From an uncultured Gammaproteobacteria bacterium (lineage in GTDB: Bacteria; Pseudomonadota; Gammaproteobacteria; HK1), in the NCBI GenBank assembly GCA_958295835.1, contig OY282378.1, forward strand, positions 1,009,001-1,073,000: 64,000 bases of DNA, written 5' to 3'. Position 1 is the stretch's first letter, and each line of letters starts with the position of its first letter. Below, piece after piece: positions 51,036 to 63,017 of this stretch. Below the pieces are notes generated by a model, which worked only from the letters and a program-made list of their open reading frames with translations, was not told the DNA's origin and did not search any database. A program made the translations under genes and the position numbers.

Positions 51036-51782
51036 TCATGCTTCTCGTGCTTCGGGGCGATCCGGGACCGGCGCCCGGAGGTCCGTGGCCGCCGCCTCGT
51101 CGGCGAAGACGATGGAGCTTCGCCGGGCGACACGCCCGGCCGGGATCGTCCGATCGCCTTCGCACAGCCTTGCGAGCATCACCGCCTTCGATGCCCCCGT
51201 CACCACCCACATGCGCTCCGCCGCCCTGTCGATCGCGGCACGGGTCAGGGTCATGCGCCGCCGGCCCCGGTAGGGCCCGGTCACCGCGACGTCCCGGTCC
51301 GCAACGTCCAGCACCGGGTCGCCCGGCGCCAGCGAGGCGGTGTGCCCGTCCTCACCGAGCCCGAGGTGCACCAGATCGAGCCGGCCGTCCCGACCATGCC
51401 GGGCGATGGTCCGCGCGTACGTCTCGCAGGCCCGGTGCAGGTCCCCGCCCGCCACCGGCATGAGGTGCAGGTTCGCGTCCGGCAGGCCGGAATCCCCCAG
51501 GATCGCGGCGAGCCGGGTGGCGTTGCGGTCCGCGTCGCCGTCCGGCGCCTCGCGCTCGTCGGTCTGGAACACGTGGATCGCGGTCCACGGGAGATCCAGC
51601 TCGATCAGGCGTTCGAGCATCCTCCACGGCGTGCGCCCGCCGCTCAGCGCGACGCAGAACGCACCGTGCCCGGAGACCGCGGCGCCGGCCCGCCCGGCGA
51701 CGTGGGCCGCCGCCGCCGCGGCAACATCGTCGCCGGTGCGGCTGACTTCGATTTCCAGCATTGAAGGTTGCTGTTCGTACAT
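51036..51782 (-). CDS. pgl: 6-phosphogluconolactonase
   Basis: A 248-residue lactonase of the NagB/PGL fold. Signatures are FCVALSGGRTPWRMLERLIE, IHVFQTDEREAPDGDADRN and the catalytic-loop sequence LVHLGLGEDGHTASLAPGDP. It hydrolyses 6-phosphogluconolactone to 6-phosphogluconate. First gene of a two-gene operon with the F420-dependent glucose-6-phosphate dehydrogenase, which makes its substrate. ATG 51782 is used; ATG 51761 is an alternative. Neither has a strong ribosome-binding site. Confidence 0.9.
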   Translation of the reverse strand: MYEQQPSMLEIEVSRTGDDVAAAAAAHVAGRAGAAVSGHGAFCVALSGGRTPWRMLERLIELDLPWTAIHVFQTDEREAPDGDADRNATRLAAILGDSGLPDANLHLMPVAGGDLHRACETYARTIARHGRDGRLDLVHLGLGEDGHTASLAPGDPVLDVADRDVAVTGPYRGRRRMTLTRAAIDRAAERMWVVTGASKAVMLARLCEGDRTIPAGRVARRSSIVFADEAAATDLRAPVPDRPEAREA

Positions 51783-51927
51783 GGCCGTCAAGGGGTGAGG
51801 CGGATCATATATGCCCAACGCGGCAGGCGAGCGGTTCCGGTCCTTGCGATGCTTGTACGAAGGCATGGGTTTGGAGTGTACTCCCCCGCGACCGTCCGTC
51901 CGGTTCCGACGATGAAGGATGCAGCAG

Positions 51928-52923
51928 ATGAGCCGCCCGCGCTTCGACGTCGAGATCCCCACCTGCCGCGAGGGCGTGTTCGTACCCTGCGGGTTCGCCG
52001 GGCCCGACGACGTCATCGAGTGCGTCAGGCTCGCCGAACGGCTCGGCTACGAGGCGGTGTGGGCCACCGACTTCGTGGCCCCCAACCCCGACAGCGGGGT
52101 GGGCGCGGCGGAGCGCCCGAACTGGTACGAGCCGATGATCACCCTGGCCTACGCCGCGGCCGAGACCCGCCGGATCAAGCTCGGCACCGGGGTCCTCGTG
52201 CTGCCCTGTCGCGACCCGGTGATCCTCGCCAAGCAGGCGGCGACCCTCGACCGGCTGTCGAAGGGACGGTTCCTGCTCGGTCTCGGCCTCGGTGCGTGGC
52301 GCGCGGAGTTCAGGGCGGTCGCGACATGGCGCGGGCGGGCGCATCGGGGCCGGATGGCGGCGGAGTTCACCGAGGTCCTTCGCCGCCTGCTCGCCCATGA
52401 CGCGGGCGCCGTGACCTTCGAGGGGGAGTACGTCGGCGTGAAGGACGTCGCGCTCGATCCGAAGCCGGTGCAGGATCCGCTGCCGTTCTACATGGTCGGG
52501 CGCAACGCCGATGCGCTCGAACGGGTCGCGAAGTTCGGCGATGCGCTGATGGTTGCGCACGGTGTCGCGGCCGTGCGCAAGCGGGCGCTCGCCGAAAGGC
52601 TCGGCGTCTACGGGCGCACCATCGGTGAATTCGATGTGCTCGCCGAGGGGGAGCTGTTGCTCGCGAAGACCCGCGAGGCGGCCGTCGCCGCGTACCGCAG
52701 GAGCCGGTTCGGACGGTACCGCGCGATGCGGGGGCTGGACCTCGACCGGCAGATCGCGGCCAACTGGATCGGCACCGCCGAATCGGTCGCGTCGATGATC
52801 GGGGCGGTGATGGAGCAGGGCATCGACCATTTCAACGTGCTGCACGTGGTTGCGGATTCCCTGGAGGAACGCTTCGAGCAGATGCGGATGTTCATGGAGG
52901 ATGTCGTCCCGCGGCTCGGATAG
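51928..52923 (+). CDS. LLM-class oxidoreductase, probably F420-dependent
   Basis: A 331-residue TIM-barrel enzyme. ATG 51928 (MSRPRFDVEIPTCREG) has GAAGGA nine bases upstream; an ATG nine bases earlier is less well placed. It shows YEAVWATDFVAPNPDSG, IKLGTGVLVLPCRDPVILAK and GRFLLGLGLGAWRAEFRAV, features of the F420-type branch of the luciferase-like family. Cofactor assignment rests on family resemblance and on the F420 genes around it. Substrate unknown. Divergent from the pgl-fgd operon. Confidence 0.82.
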   Translation: MSRPRFDVEIPTCREGVFVPCGFAGPDDVIECVRLAERLGYEAVWATDFVAPNPDSGVGAAERPNWYEPMITLAYAAAETRRIKLGTGVLVLPCRDPVILAKQAATLDRLSKGRFLLGLGLGAWRAEFRAVATWRGRAHRGRMAAEFTEVLRRLLAHDAGAVTFEGEYVGVKDVALDPKPVQDPLPFYMVGRNADALERVAKFGDALMVAHGVAAVRKRALAERLGVYGRTIGEFDVLAEGELLLAKTREAAVAAYRRSRFGRYRAMRGLDLDRQIAANWIGTAESVASMIGAVMEQGIDHFNVLHVVADSLEERFEQMRMFMEDVVPRLG

Positions 52924-53039
52924 CACCGTCGGGCTGCGCCCGCATCCAGCCTGCACCACCTCCGAGTCGAAGCCATCGATCCGGGAGCTCGCGAGGCGCA
53001 GAGACCGTGACGCCCCGATAGCCCGACATCGCGGGCGTG

Positions 53040-53200
53040 CTTCGAGAACCACTCCCAAGCCTTGTCTGCAATATGAGACCGTGCCGCCCCGGCAGCCCGA
53101 CATCGCGAGCGGCTTCCTGTCGCTGCTGACGATCGAGTCGGCTTGTGCGGCCAGGGCGCGGGCAAGGAACTCGTCACCATCCTTCGGGCGCTGTCGGCGA
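53040..53200 (-). pseudogene. PIN-domain toxin, C-terminal remnant
   Basis: The minus strand reads RPKDGDEFLARALAAQADSI, then VSSDRKPLAMSGCRG, the characteristic last helix-strand of PIN-family toxins ('D..fLa.Ala.aD.IVSgD..LL'). There is no N-terminal half and no antitoxin. It fills part of a 387-bp gap before the FO synthase gene, in which nothing else was recognised. Confidence 0.45.
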
Positions 53201-53310
53201 ACATTCTGCTTCCGCCGCTTGTACGCGGCCATGAGTTGGGGTGTACTCCCGGCGCGGCGCAGACCCGTAGCCGCGTTGATCCCTGTCCACATCCGACATC
53301 TCGATCCGTG

Positions 53311-55950
<2,640 letters not shown>

Positions 55951-56110
55951 ATCGAGCCTGCCGCCTCTTCGCTCCGCACCGTCATGCTGTTCGGCCGAAT
56001 CGACCCCACCGACCCCGTACCGTTATGTTGTTCGGCTGAATCGAGCTTCTCGTCTCCCTGCGCCGTCACGCCGTTCGACCGGGAACGACGACCTTTGCGA
56101 ACATGACGTC

Positions 56111-56130
56111 ATTCCCGCGGAAGCGGGAAT
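56111..56130. repeat. Short palindromic repeat (ATTCCCGC-GGAA-GCGGGAAT)
   Basis: A perfect 8-bp inverted repeat with a four-base loop between the FO synthase and cofE genes. The core 'TCATTCCCGCGGAAGCGGGA' resembles widely dispersed REP-like palindromes of proteobacteria. The rest of 55951-56151 contains three diverged copies of a CCGTCATGCTGTTCGGCCGA-like segment and no gene. Confidence 0.6.
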
Positions 56131-56151
56131 CCACAGGTCGAGCACCGATCC

Positions 56152-56985
56152 ATGATGCCTGCCGGCCCCGTCACCCTGACACCGCTCGCGGGCATTCCTA
56201 TCGTCCGCGAGGGAGACGACGTCGCGAGCCTCGTCGGTAACGCGATCGACGCCGCCGGCATCGTCCCGGCCGGCTTCGACGTCGTCGTCGTGACCCAGAA
56301 GATCGTCTCCAAGGCGGAAGGGCGGCGCGTGCGGCTCACGGACGTGGAGCCGTCGCCGCGCGCGGCCGAGCTGGCCGCCTCCCTCGGCAAGGACCCGCGC
56401 ATGGTGGAGATCGTACTCGGAGAGTCGAACGAGGTCGTCGCCCACGGCCACGGCGTGCTCGTCGCCGAGCACCGCAGCGGACACGTCATGGCCAACGCCG
56501 GCGTGGACCGTTCGAACGTCGGGCGTTCGAGCGTCGGTGACCCGGGAAACGACACGGGGGTTGACGACGAAGCGGTTGCCGAGGAAGCGCTCGCCGATGA
56601 AACGGTGCTCCTGCTGCCGAGCAACCCGGACGCGAGCGCGGCGGCGCTCCATCGCGCCCTCGAAGCGCGCTTCGGATGCCGCCTCGCGGTAGTCGTCAGC
56701 GACAGCGTGGGCCGGGCGTGGCGGCACGGGGTGGCGGGTATCGCGGTCGGCGCGGCGGGACTGCCCTCGCTCGTCGATCTGCGTGGCGCCCCGGACCTCT
56801 TCGGCGAGTCGCTGAAGGTGACGCTGACCGGCTTCGCCGACCAGATCGCCTCGGCCGCGAACCTCGTCGCCGGGGAGGCCGGAGAGGGCGTGCCGGCCGT
56901 ACACGTGCGGGGGCTCGCGTGGAGCGGCGAGCCGACGCCGGCCCGAGCGCTCGTGCGCGAACGCGAGCACGACCTCTTCCGGTGA
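56152..56985 (+). CDS. cofE: Coenzyme F420-0:L-glutamate ligase
   Basis: A 277-residue CofE-type ligase adding gamma-linked glutamates to F420-0. The N-terminal VTLTPLAGIPIVREGDDVAS is followed by DVVVVTQKIVSKAEGRRVRL (the conserved TQKIVSKAEG signature) and by the C-terminal VVVSDSVGRAWRHGVAGIAVG. The middle (VDRSNVGRSSVGDPGNDTGV) carries a short insertion relative to the usual 'GVD.SN' loop. The length fits a stand-alone ligase without the FbiB nitroreductase domain. CofC and CofD are not in the window. Confidence 0.93.
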   Translation: MMPAGPVTLTPLAGIPIVREGDDVASLVGNAIDAAGIVPAGFDVVVVTQKIVSKAEGRRVRLTDVEPSPRAAELAASLGKDPRMVEIVLGESNEVVAHGHGVLVAEHRSGHVMANAGVDRSNVGRSSVGDPGNDTGVDDEAVAEEALADETVLLLPSNPDASAAALHRALEARFGCRLAVVVSDSVGRAWRHGVAGIAVGAAGLPSLVDLRGAPDLFGESLKVTLTGFADQIASAANLVAGEAGEGVPAVHVRGLAWSGEPTPARALVREREHDLFR

Positions 56986-56996
56986 GCACCGGGCCG

Positions 56997-57026
56997 GAAC
57001 CGCCCTGAAAACCATGTTGGCGGTTC
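56997..57026. terminator. Hairpin between cofE and the convergent protease gene
   Basis: GAACCGCC pairs with GGCGGTTC across a 14-base loop, between two convergent genes. There is no T-run, so its strength is uncertain. Confidence 0.35.
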
Positions 57027-57063
57027 GTACAGAGAAATTGCACTGGCGCGGGTCGAAGATGGG

Positions 57064-59046
57064 TTACCGCACCGGATCCGCAAGCCCGAACGCCGTTGCC
57101 ACCTTGCGCAGACGCTCGCACTGCCAGTCGTGGAGCCGGGTGTTGCGGCCGACCGTCCGCTCGTGCATGAGGTTGTCCGGGTCGGTCTCGTGCCGGCCGA
57201 GGTCCGCGAGCACGTGAAACAGCTCGTGCGCCAGCACGACGCCGACGTCCTTCGCGGCCCGCGTGATCCACACCGTGTCGCGCATCGTGCGCATACGCCG
57301 GGTGTTGCCCTGACCGAACGCCTCGGCCTCGAAGGCCGGCTCGCGCAGCGTCTCCTCGACGAAGAACACCGCCGGGCGCGCGGGATCGAGCCGCTTCACG
57401 AGCCGAGGGCTCCAGGTGTCGTCGAGATACCGGAACCGGCGGGGCGCCTCGACGGCGCGCACCCGAGCGCGATCGACCGAGACCTCGCACTGGGCGAGGA
57501 TTTCCGCGGCGCGTCCGACCGCGCGATGGATCTCCGGAATCCGCCAGCCCGTCCCGCTCAGAATGACGATGTCGAGGGTGATGGCGTGAGAGTGCGGAGG
57601 GTCCGCTCCTTCGGGCTGGAGAGGCTCCGGGGTCCACGCGCCGAGCGGGATCCCGGTCACGTCGCCCGGCTCCGCCTTGCAGGCGCCGCGGTCGATTCCG
57701 GTAGGGGCGTGCAGCGTCCCTCCGCCGACGTAGGCCAGCATGTCGCTCACCGGCTTCTCGGCGCGGGCGAGAATGGCGGACTTGAGCTCCCGCGCGGTCC
57801 ATCCCGGGTGCGCGGCGAGCAGGCATGCCGCGAACGCGGAGACCCGCGCCGCCGCGTAGCTCGATCCGGAAACCTTCCGCACCCGGCCGTCGAAGCCGGT
57901 GACCAGCACCCGCTCCGCCGGAACCGCGAGATCGACGCTCTCGCGCCCCCGGTTCGAGCCGCGCGCGGGCAACCCCGAGTGGTCCGAGGAGGTGACGGCG
58001 AGCAGGTTGTCGAGAGGGAGGGACGCGGGATAGACCGGCGTCTCGTCGATGTCCGCGTCCTCGTTGCCGGCGGAGACCACGAACAGCATCTCCGGATGCG
58101 CTCGCGCCGCCGTCTCGAAATCGGCCCATTCGGAGCGGCGGCGGCTGCCCATCGAGATGTTCATGATCCGTACCCCGGCCGCCGCCGCATGTGCGACCAG
58201 ATCCGGCATCCTCGACATGTGGGGGCGCGGATAGCGGTAGGGCACGAGCGCCGCGACCGGCGCTTCTTCCAGAAGCAGCGACGCGGTGCGGGTCCCGTGG
58301 CGCTGGGGATGGAATGCGCTGCGCGCGGGATTGGAGTCGAACGGGCGCGCATCGAGATCCCAGAAATCGAATCCGACCAGGGCGCCGTCCACGTTGCGGG
58401 CGAGCCGGGAGGCGATCTCCGGCAGCAGGTAGTTCACTCCTGAATCGACGAGTGCGACCCGAACGCCGGAGCGTTCGACGTCGCCGGTCACCAGGGCGGG
58501 CACCGGTGGATTCAACGGCTCGACCTGCACCGCCCGCTCCAGGCTGCTTTCGAGGTACTCGATCGAGCGCGGCATCCCGTCCGCGTAGTAGATCAGACGC
58601 CGGCCCGCCATCACGTTGCATCCGCCGTCGGCCACTGCGAGGAGCACCGGGCGGCGCCCGGATCGAGCCGGTTCGGCGTAGCTCGCCACCACCCGGCGCA
58701 GGATGCCGTCGGTCTCGATGCGATCAAGCCGGATGCGCGCACCGTCGCGAAGCATCAGCGAGTGACGGGTGCCCATGACCCGGTCCCGGATGCGCAACGG
58801 CTCTCGCGAAAGCTCCACCGCCCCCCCCAGCGAGAGTGTGAGCGCGGCAGGTTCCGGATCGTCGGCTCGACACACCGCGGAGATGATTGCCCGAATCCGC
58901 TCCAGGATCGTCATCGGTTCGGGATCCGAAGCGACGCCGGCCGACGCCGGTCCATCATCCGACCTCGCCGCGGCCGGGAAGCCAGCCGCGAGCAGGGTGG
59001 CCAGGATCAGGGCACAGGCCGCGGCGGTGCGCGCGTCAGGCTGCAT
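57064..59046 (-). CDS. Exported S8 subtilase with C-terminal HExxH metalloprotease-like domain
   Basis: A 660-residue protein. ATG 59046 gives a signal peptide (ARTAAACALILATLLAAGFP, then AAARS). A pro-region precedes the subtilase catalytic triad: Asp in VRVALVDSGVNYLLPEIA, His in HPQRHGTRTASLLLE, and Ser in VSGSSYAAARVSAFAACL. SAGNEDADID supplies the oxyanion Asn. After about residue 470 a second domain carries VVLAHELFHVLADLGRHETD, a zincin HExxH motif with a further His. Two different protease folds in one chain is unusual. Secreted or periplasmic; substrate unknown. Convergent with cofE. Confidence 0.82.
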   Translation of the reverse strand: MQPDARTAAACALILATLLAAGFPAAARSDDGPASAGVASDPEPMTILERIRAIISAVCRADDPEPAALTLSLGGAVELSREPLRIRDRVMGTRHSLMLRDGARIRLDRIETDGILRRVVASYAEPARSGRRPVLLAVADGGCNVMAGRRLIYYADGMPRSIEYLESSLERAVQVEPLNPPVPALVTGDVERSGVRVALVDSGVNYLLPEIASRLARNVDGALVGFDFWDLDARPFDSNPARSAFHPQRHGTRTASLLLEEAPVAALVPYRYPRPHMSRMPDLVAHAAAAGVRIMNISMGSRRRSEWADFETAARAHPEMLFVVSAGNEDADIDETPVYPASLPLDNLLAVTSSDHSGLPARGSNRGRESVDLAVPAERVLVTGFDGRVRKVSGSSYAAARVSAFAACLLAAHPGWTARELKSAILARAEKPVSDMLAYVGGGTLHAPTGIDRGACKAEPGDVTGIPLGAWTPEPLQPEGADPPHSHAITLDIVILSGTGWRIPEIHRAVGRAAEILAQCEVSVDRARVRAVEAPRRFRYLDDTWSPRLVKRLDPARPAVFFVEETLREPAFEAEAFGQGNTRRMRTMRDTVWITRAAKDVGVVLAHELFHVLADLGRHETDPDNLMHERTVGRNTRLHDWQCERLRKVATAFGLADPVR

Positions 59047-59265
59047 GAATGGGTCGCCCCGCGCTCTGCAAGGGTCCGGATGGTAACCCCTGGTGCCGAG
59101 GATTGGCGGATGGCTTCGCCGGAGCAAGGGCCGTTCCGCCGCAACACCCGCCGATTCCGGCCCGGGGGCGCACCCGCCGGCCGTGAGTTGCAAAGACATA
59201 CTGGCTAGAATCCGCGCACGAGCGGCCCGCTTTCGCTGCCCCGATACCCTTCGACGCCAACCACC

Positions 59266-60048
59266 ATGTCCCGCGCCGAGAAACCACCACGCCTTCCGCC
59301 GCAGTTCGAGGTCGAAGCCCTGGGACGCACCGGCAGCGTCATGCGAGCCGCGCTGGGGAGAGCCGCGGACGGCGCCGGCGAAGGCACCCTGGTTTGGGCC
59401 CGGGAGCAAACGAGCGCACGCACCCGGCGGGGCAAGGCCTGGATCGGATACGCGGGCAACCTGCACTGCGCGCTGATCATCGAGCCCGACTATCCGAACG
59501 AGGAAGCCTGGCAGCTCGTCTACGTCAATGCTCTGGCGGTGGGAAGCGCCATCGCCGAGATGGTCTCGCCGATGACCGGCCTGCGCTTCGCATGGCCCAA
59601 CCGTCTGCTCATCAATGACCTGCTCGCGGCCCGTCTGGACGTCGCGACCACCGATCCGACCCGCGATCCCTACCCTGCGCTCGTACTCGGAGCGAGCGTC
59701 AACGTCGCGGCGCACCCCCCACAGCCCGAGCCGGAGGAGTACAACTCGATCCACGCGAGCAATGCGACCGACGTCACCGTCGTCGACGTCCTCGAAGCCT
59801 ACGCGAGCCATTTTCTCGCCTGGTCGAGCCGCTGGGCCGACGAGGGATTCGCGCCGCTGCGCCGCGCGTGGCGCATCCGGGCCGACGGGCTCGGCTCGCA
59901 CTCGGAGATCCCGCTGATCCGCGGAGCAATCCAGGGCCGCCTGGAAGACGTCGACGAACGAGGCGCGCTCGTCCTCGACACCGATCGGGGCCCGCGACGC
60001 ATCACCGTCGGGGAGTACTTCGGCCTGGACGCGGCACCTGCGAGCTGA
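59266..60048 (+). CDS. Biotin/lipoate protein ligase-like protein (BPL/LplA/LipB fold, DUF4444-type)
   Basis: A 260-residue protein with a ligase-like core: EGTLVWAREQTSARTRRGKA (a BirA-like 'GT...GRGR' segment), CALIIEPDYPNEEAWQLVYV and LRFAWPNRLLINDLLAARLD. A C-terminal small domain contains IQGRLEDVDERGALVLDTDR. This resembles the bacterial 'biotin/lipoate A/B protein ligase' family with a DUF4444-type tail. The substrate protein and cofactor are not known. Upstream 219 bp and downstream 234 bp show no other gene. Confidence 0.75.
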   Translation: MSRAEKPPRLPPQFEVEALGRTGSVMRAALGRAADGAGEGTLVWAREQTSARTRRGKAWIGYAGNLHCALIIEPDYPNEEAWQLVYVNALAVGSAIAEMVSPMTGLRFAWPNRLLINDLLAARLDVATTDPTRDPYPALVLGASVNVAAHPPQPEPEEYNSIHASNATDVTVVDVLEAYASHFLAWSSRWADEGFAPLRRAWRIRADGLGSHSEIPLIRGAIQGRLEDVDERGALVLDTDRGPRRITVGEYFGLDAAPAS

Positions 60049-60282
60049 CGCCCGGGGTCCGCCTGCGATCGAAACGACCCGCCTTGATGATGCGACGCCC
60101 CCCAATCGCCGTGGACGTCCTGGAAGCCGCGCGCATCGCAGCACCCGATGACGTTTGGATGTGGTCCATGGAGGGCGCCTGCCTTCCAGGCGTATCGGCG
60201 CCTTGCCGATCACGAACCCCGCCCCGCCAATCGGCGGCACGAAAGAAGAGGACGCCCGGATGACCGTGCGCAATACCCTTCG

Positions 60283-61470
60283 ATGAACGCGATGCCCCGC
60301 GTCGGGGTCGTCGGCGGATCGATCGGGGGCCTCACCGCGGCGCTCGTGCTGCACGACCTGGGCTGCGAGGTCGACGTGTTCGAGCGCTCGGGGACCGCGC
60401 TGGAAGCGCGCGGAGCCGGTATCGGACTGCATCCGATGACCACCCGCTACTTCGACGAGTCGAGCGAGCTCGACACCACATTGGTCGAGATCGAGCTGCC
60501 GTGGTTGCAGTTCCTCTCCGGGAGCGGGGAGCGGATCTACCAGGAACGCATGAGCTACCGGTTCTCGTCGTGGAACACCATCTATCGCGGCCTCGTGCGC
60601 TGCTTCGACGAGCGCCGTTACCGCCTCGGCTCCGAGGTCGCCGATTTCGGTCAGGATGACCGCGGGGTGACCGTCGGTCTGAAGGACGGCTCGACCCACA
60701 CACTCGACATGCTGGTGTGCGCGGACGGAATCTCGTCGGGCGCCCGTGCGAAGCTTCTGCCCCGCGCCGAGGCGCGGTACGCGGGCTACGTCGCGTGGCG
60801 GGCCACGGTTCCGGAGTCGGAGCTCGCCCCCGCGAGCTTCGAGATGCTCCGCGACGCCATCACCTACTGCCTTCTACCTTCCGGACATGTCCTCGTCTAT
60901 CCGATCCCGAGCCTCGACGGCGATCTGGAGCCGGGACGGCGGCTCGCGAATCTGGTCTGGTACCACAACTACGACGAGGGCGACGCGCTCGACGATCTGA
61001 TGACCGATCGCTCCGGCCGGCGCCAGGCCTTGTCTCTTCCCCCGGGAACGGTGCGTGCCGAGCACGTGGCCTGGGCGAGGGAATTCGCCGATGCCCACAT
61101 GGCGCCTCCGATCGCGGAGGTCTTGCACAGGTCGCCGGATCCGTTCGTGCAGGTGATCTACGACATCGACGTCCCGAGGATGGCGTTCGGGCGCATCGCC
61201 CTCATCGGCGATGCCGCTTTCGCGGTCCGCCCGCATGCCGCGGCCGGCACCGCGAAGGCGTGCGCGGATGCGTGGGCATTGCGCGACGCGTTGCGCGACG
61301 CGAATGGCGATCCGGTGGCCGCGCTCGCGGGCTGGGAGCCGAGGCAGCTCGCGCTCGGCCGGCAGCTTCTCGAACGTACCCGCGACATGGGTGACCGTTC
61401 GCAGTTCCACCGAAGCTGGGTCCCCGGCGACCCGTCTCTACGTCTCGGGCTCTACGGGCCGGGACGGTGA
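60283..61470 (+). CDS. FAD-dependent aromatic-ring monooxygenase (PHBH-like)
   Basis: A 395-residue flavoprotein. The N-terminal dinucleotide-binding motif is RVGVVGGSIGGLTAALVLHD. The middle DG-type motif is MLVCADGISSGARAKLLP, and the second FAD motif RIALIGDAAFAVRPHAAAGT. Overall it resembles 2,6-dihydroxypyridine 3-monooxygenase-type group A hydroxylases acting on small aromatic or N-heterocyclic compounds with NAD(P)H. The start ATG is at 60283. Substrate unknown. Convergent with a PPOX-fold gene. Confidence 0.88.
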   Translation: MNAMPRVGVVGGSIGGLTAALVLHDLGCEVDVFERSGTALEARGAGIGLHPMTTRYFDESSELDTTLVEIELPWLQFLSGSGERIYQERMSYRFSSWNTIYRGLVRCFDERRYRLGSEVADFGQDDRGVTVGLKDGSTHTLDMLVCADGISSGARAKLLPRAEARYAGYVAWRATVPESELAPASFEMLRDAITYCLLPSGHVLVYPIPSLDGDLEPGRRLANLVWYHNYDEGDALDDLMTDRSGRRQALSLPPGTVRAEHVAWAREFADAHMAPPIAEVLHRSPDPFVQVIYDIDVPRMAFGRIALIGDAAFAVRPHAAAGTAKACADAWALRDALRDANGDPVAALAGWEPRQLALGRQLLERTRDMGDRSQFHRSWVPGDPSLRLGLYGPGR

Positions 61471-61497
61471 CCGGAGACCACGGCCGGCGGATACCGC

Positions 61498-62022
61498 CTA
61501 CGGCTTTCCGAACGTCGCGACCCGGTCGATCCGGCACTCGAAGAGCACGCGCTTCTCGTTGATCGCGGGGTCGCGTAGCGCGTAGTCGCCCTCGTCCCCG
61601 GTGTACTTGCGCCAGATCCGGTTGAGCTGCGCCGTTACCCGGGCGCCGTCCGGGCCGTCCTCGTGGACCTCGTTCTCCACCGTGCACTTGATGCTGACCC
61701 AGTGGTACGGGTTGTCCGGGTTGACGACGAGAACGGTGATCCGGGGGTTGTTGCGGATCCACCCGCACTTCGGGCGGTGGGAGGCGGTGTTGACGAGGAT
61801 CCTGTCGTTCTCGTGGTCGAACCACATCGGCGTGAGGCCGGGGCGCCCGTCGGGGCCGATGACCGCCATCGTCACCGTGATCGGCCTATCGAGCAGATCG
61901 CGGTAGATGGGGTCGAGATCGTCGAGGCTCGCGGCGCCCTTGCGCTCCCCGACCGCAAACTGGCCTTCCTGCAAGCCGTCGGCGACGTGCTTGAAGTTGG
62001 CAATCACGAATTCGTTCGACAT
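61498..62022 (-). CDS. PPOX-fold (pyridoxamine oxidase-like) protein, possible F420-dependent enzyme
   Basis: A 174-residue split-barrel protein. GGAGGAG lies five bases before ATG 62022. The core ITVTMAVIGPDGRPGLTPMW, then ENDRILVNTASHRPKCGWIR and NNPRITVLVVNPDNPYHWVS is typical of the TIGR03618-like group, many members of which bind F420. The local F420 genes support that cofactor but do not prove it. The N-terminal 30 residues are an extra, unrelated-looking extension. Confidence 0.8.
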   Translation of the reverse strand: MSNEFVIANFKHVADGLQEGQFAVGERKGAASLDDLDPIYRDLLDRPITVTMAVIGPDGRPGLTPMWFDHENDRILVNTASHRPKCGWIRNNPRITVLVVNPDNPYHWVSIKCTVENEVHEDGPDGARVTAQLNRIWRKYTGDEGDYALRDPAINEKRVLFECRIDRVATFGKP

Positions 62023-63017
62023 GGTTTCTCCTCCGGCTTCCGATTGTGGGGCAAACGAGTATCCGGGCAGGATCGGACGCGGTCAATTCGAGTCCCGCCG
62101 TCGTGCCGAGCCCGGCTGTCGCCGGGGCGGCATGTGAGGTGGACCCCATCGGTTGGATGCAGCCCTTCCTTTCTCCCGGTGACTCAACGACTGGAATCTC
62201 CGGGAAATCCGGGGCGATTCACTCGCGGAGGTCGAAGCCCTGCTGCCCACCCGGCTCGACTCCGCTACCCTGACTCGACACTCGCTCCAAGACCCCCTTA
62301 TCAGTCCGCGTCAATAGCGCTGTTCCCGGGGCGCTTATCGCGCCAGTATACTGAACGCCGCGACGAGGACATCGTCGGCGATCCCCTGTTTGAAGGGGAC
62401 GGAGAGCAGGAAAGCCAAGGGGAGGAGTCCGATGACCGAGGGCAGGGCGCCCCTCGCGACGCCGATGAGGACCACCGCTGATCGACGGGACGCAATTCCT
62501 GTGAAACCGTTCGCCCTCCGGTACAAGAGGAGAAGGCTGGCTGTAGTTCGTGCCGTACTGGCGCTCGGCAACATTGCCGCTGCGTCGCAGTCATCGACGA
62601 TGTGCGCCGTTGCCGGAATTCGCCTACGTGGCCTATTCGGAACGGCGCGACGGCTTCGGCCATCTTGATTCGTTCGCCGACGATGGCGCCGCGCGTCAGC
62701 ATCAAGCTGCAGCCCAGGGGCAGAGGGGATCCATGCCTCGCGCAAACAAACAAGCTCGGCAGTGGCCGTTCAGAAATGAGCCCCGATCCCAGCAGTAGAG
62801 ACTGGCATCGTACCCTGATACGCTGGCGGCCGACTCGGAGCCGGTGATGTCCGGCGGTCGGGCATCAAGGACTGACGCAACTCTGTTGACGGGAGGGGCT
62901 TAATGGACATCGGCGTCGTATCGCAGACCTCCCTTCGCCACGTATGGCCGGTGCCGAGATGAATTGCGGCGATGACTGGCTATGGCGAATTTCCCCCCAT
63001 AACGTATACCTACAGGT
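62023..63017. other. 1-kb region without an assignable gene
   Basis: Contains a second exact copy of the 19-base IS-like end (62138-62156). A minus-strand frame near 62335-62500 has a hydrophobic segment (RGALPSVIGLLPLAFLLSV), but no full-length family match, start or ribosome-binding site was found, so I leave it uncalled. GC falls towards the right edge. Confidence 0.4.

Noticed and set aside
57064..60699. Extending the protease to an N-terminus at 60699
   Set aside because: Sequence upstream of ATG 59046 overlaps the ligase-like and monooxygenase genes antisense, and ATG 59046 starts a proper signal peptide.
62301..62753. Minus-strand hydrophobic protein (possible transporter fragment)
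   Set aside because: One hydrophobic stretch (RGALPSVIGLLPLAFLLSV) is suggestive, but the rest of the frame is shadow-like and no start or family match was evident.
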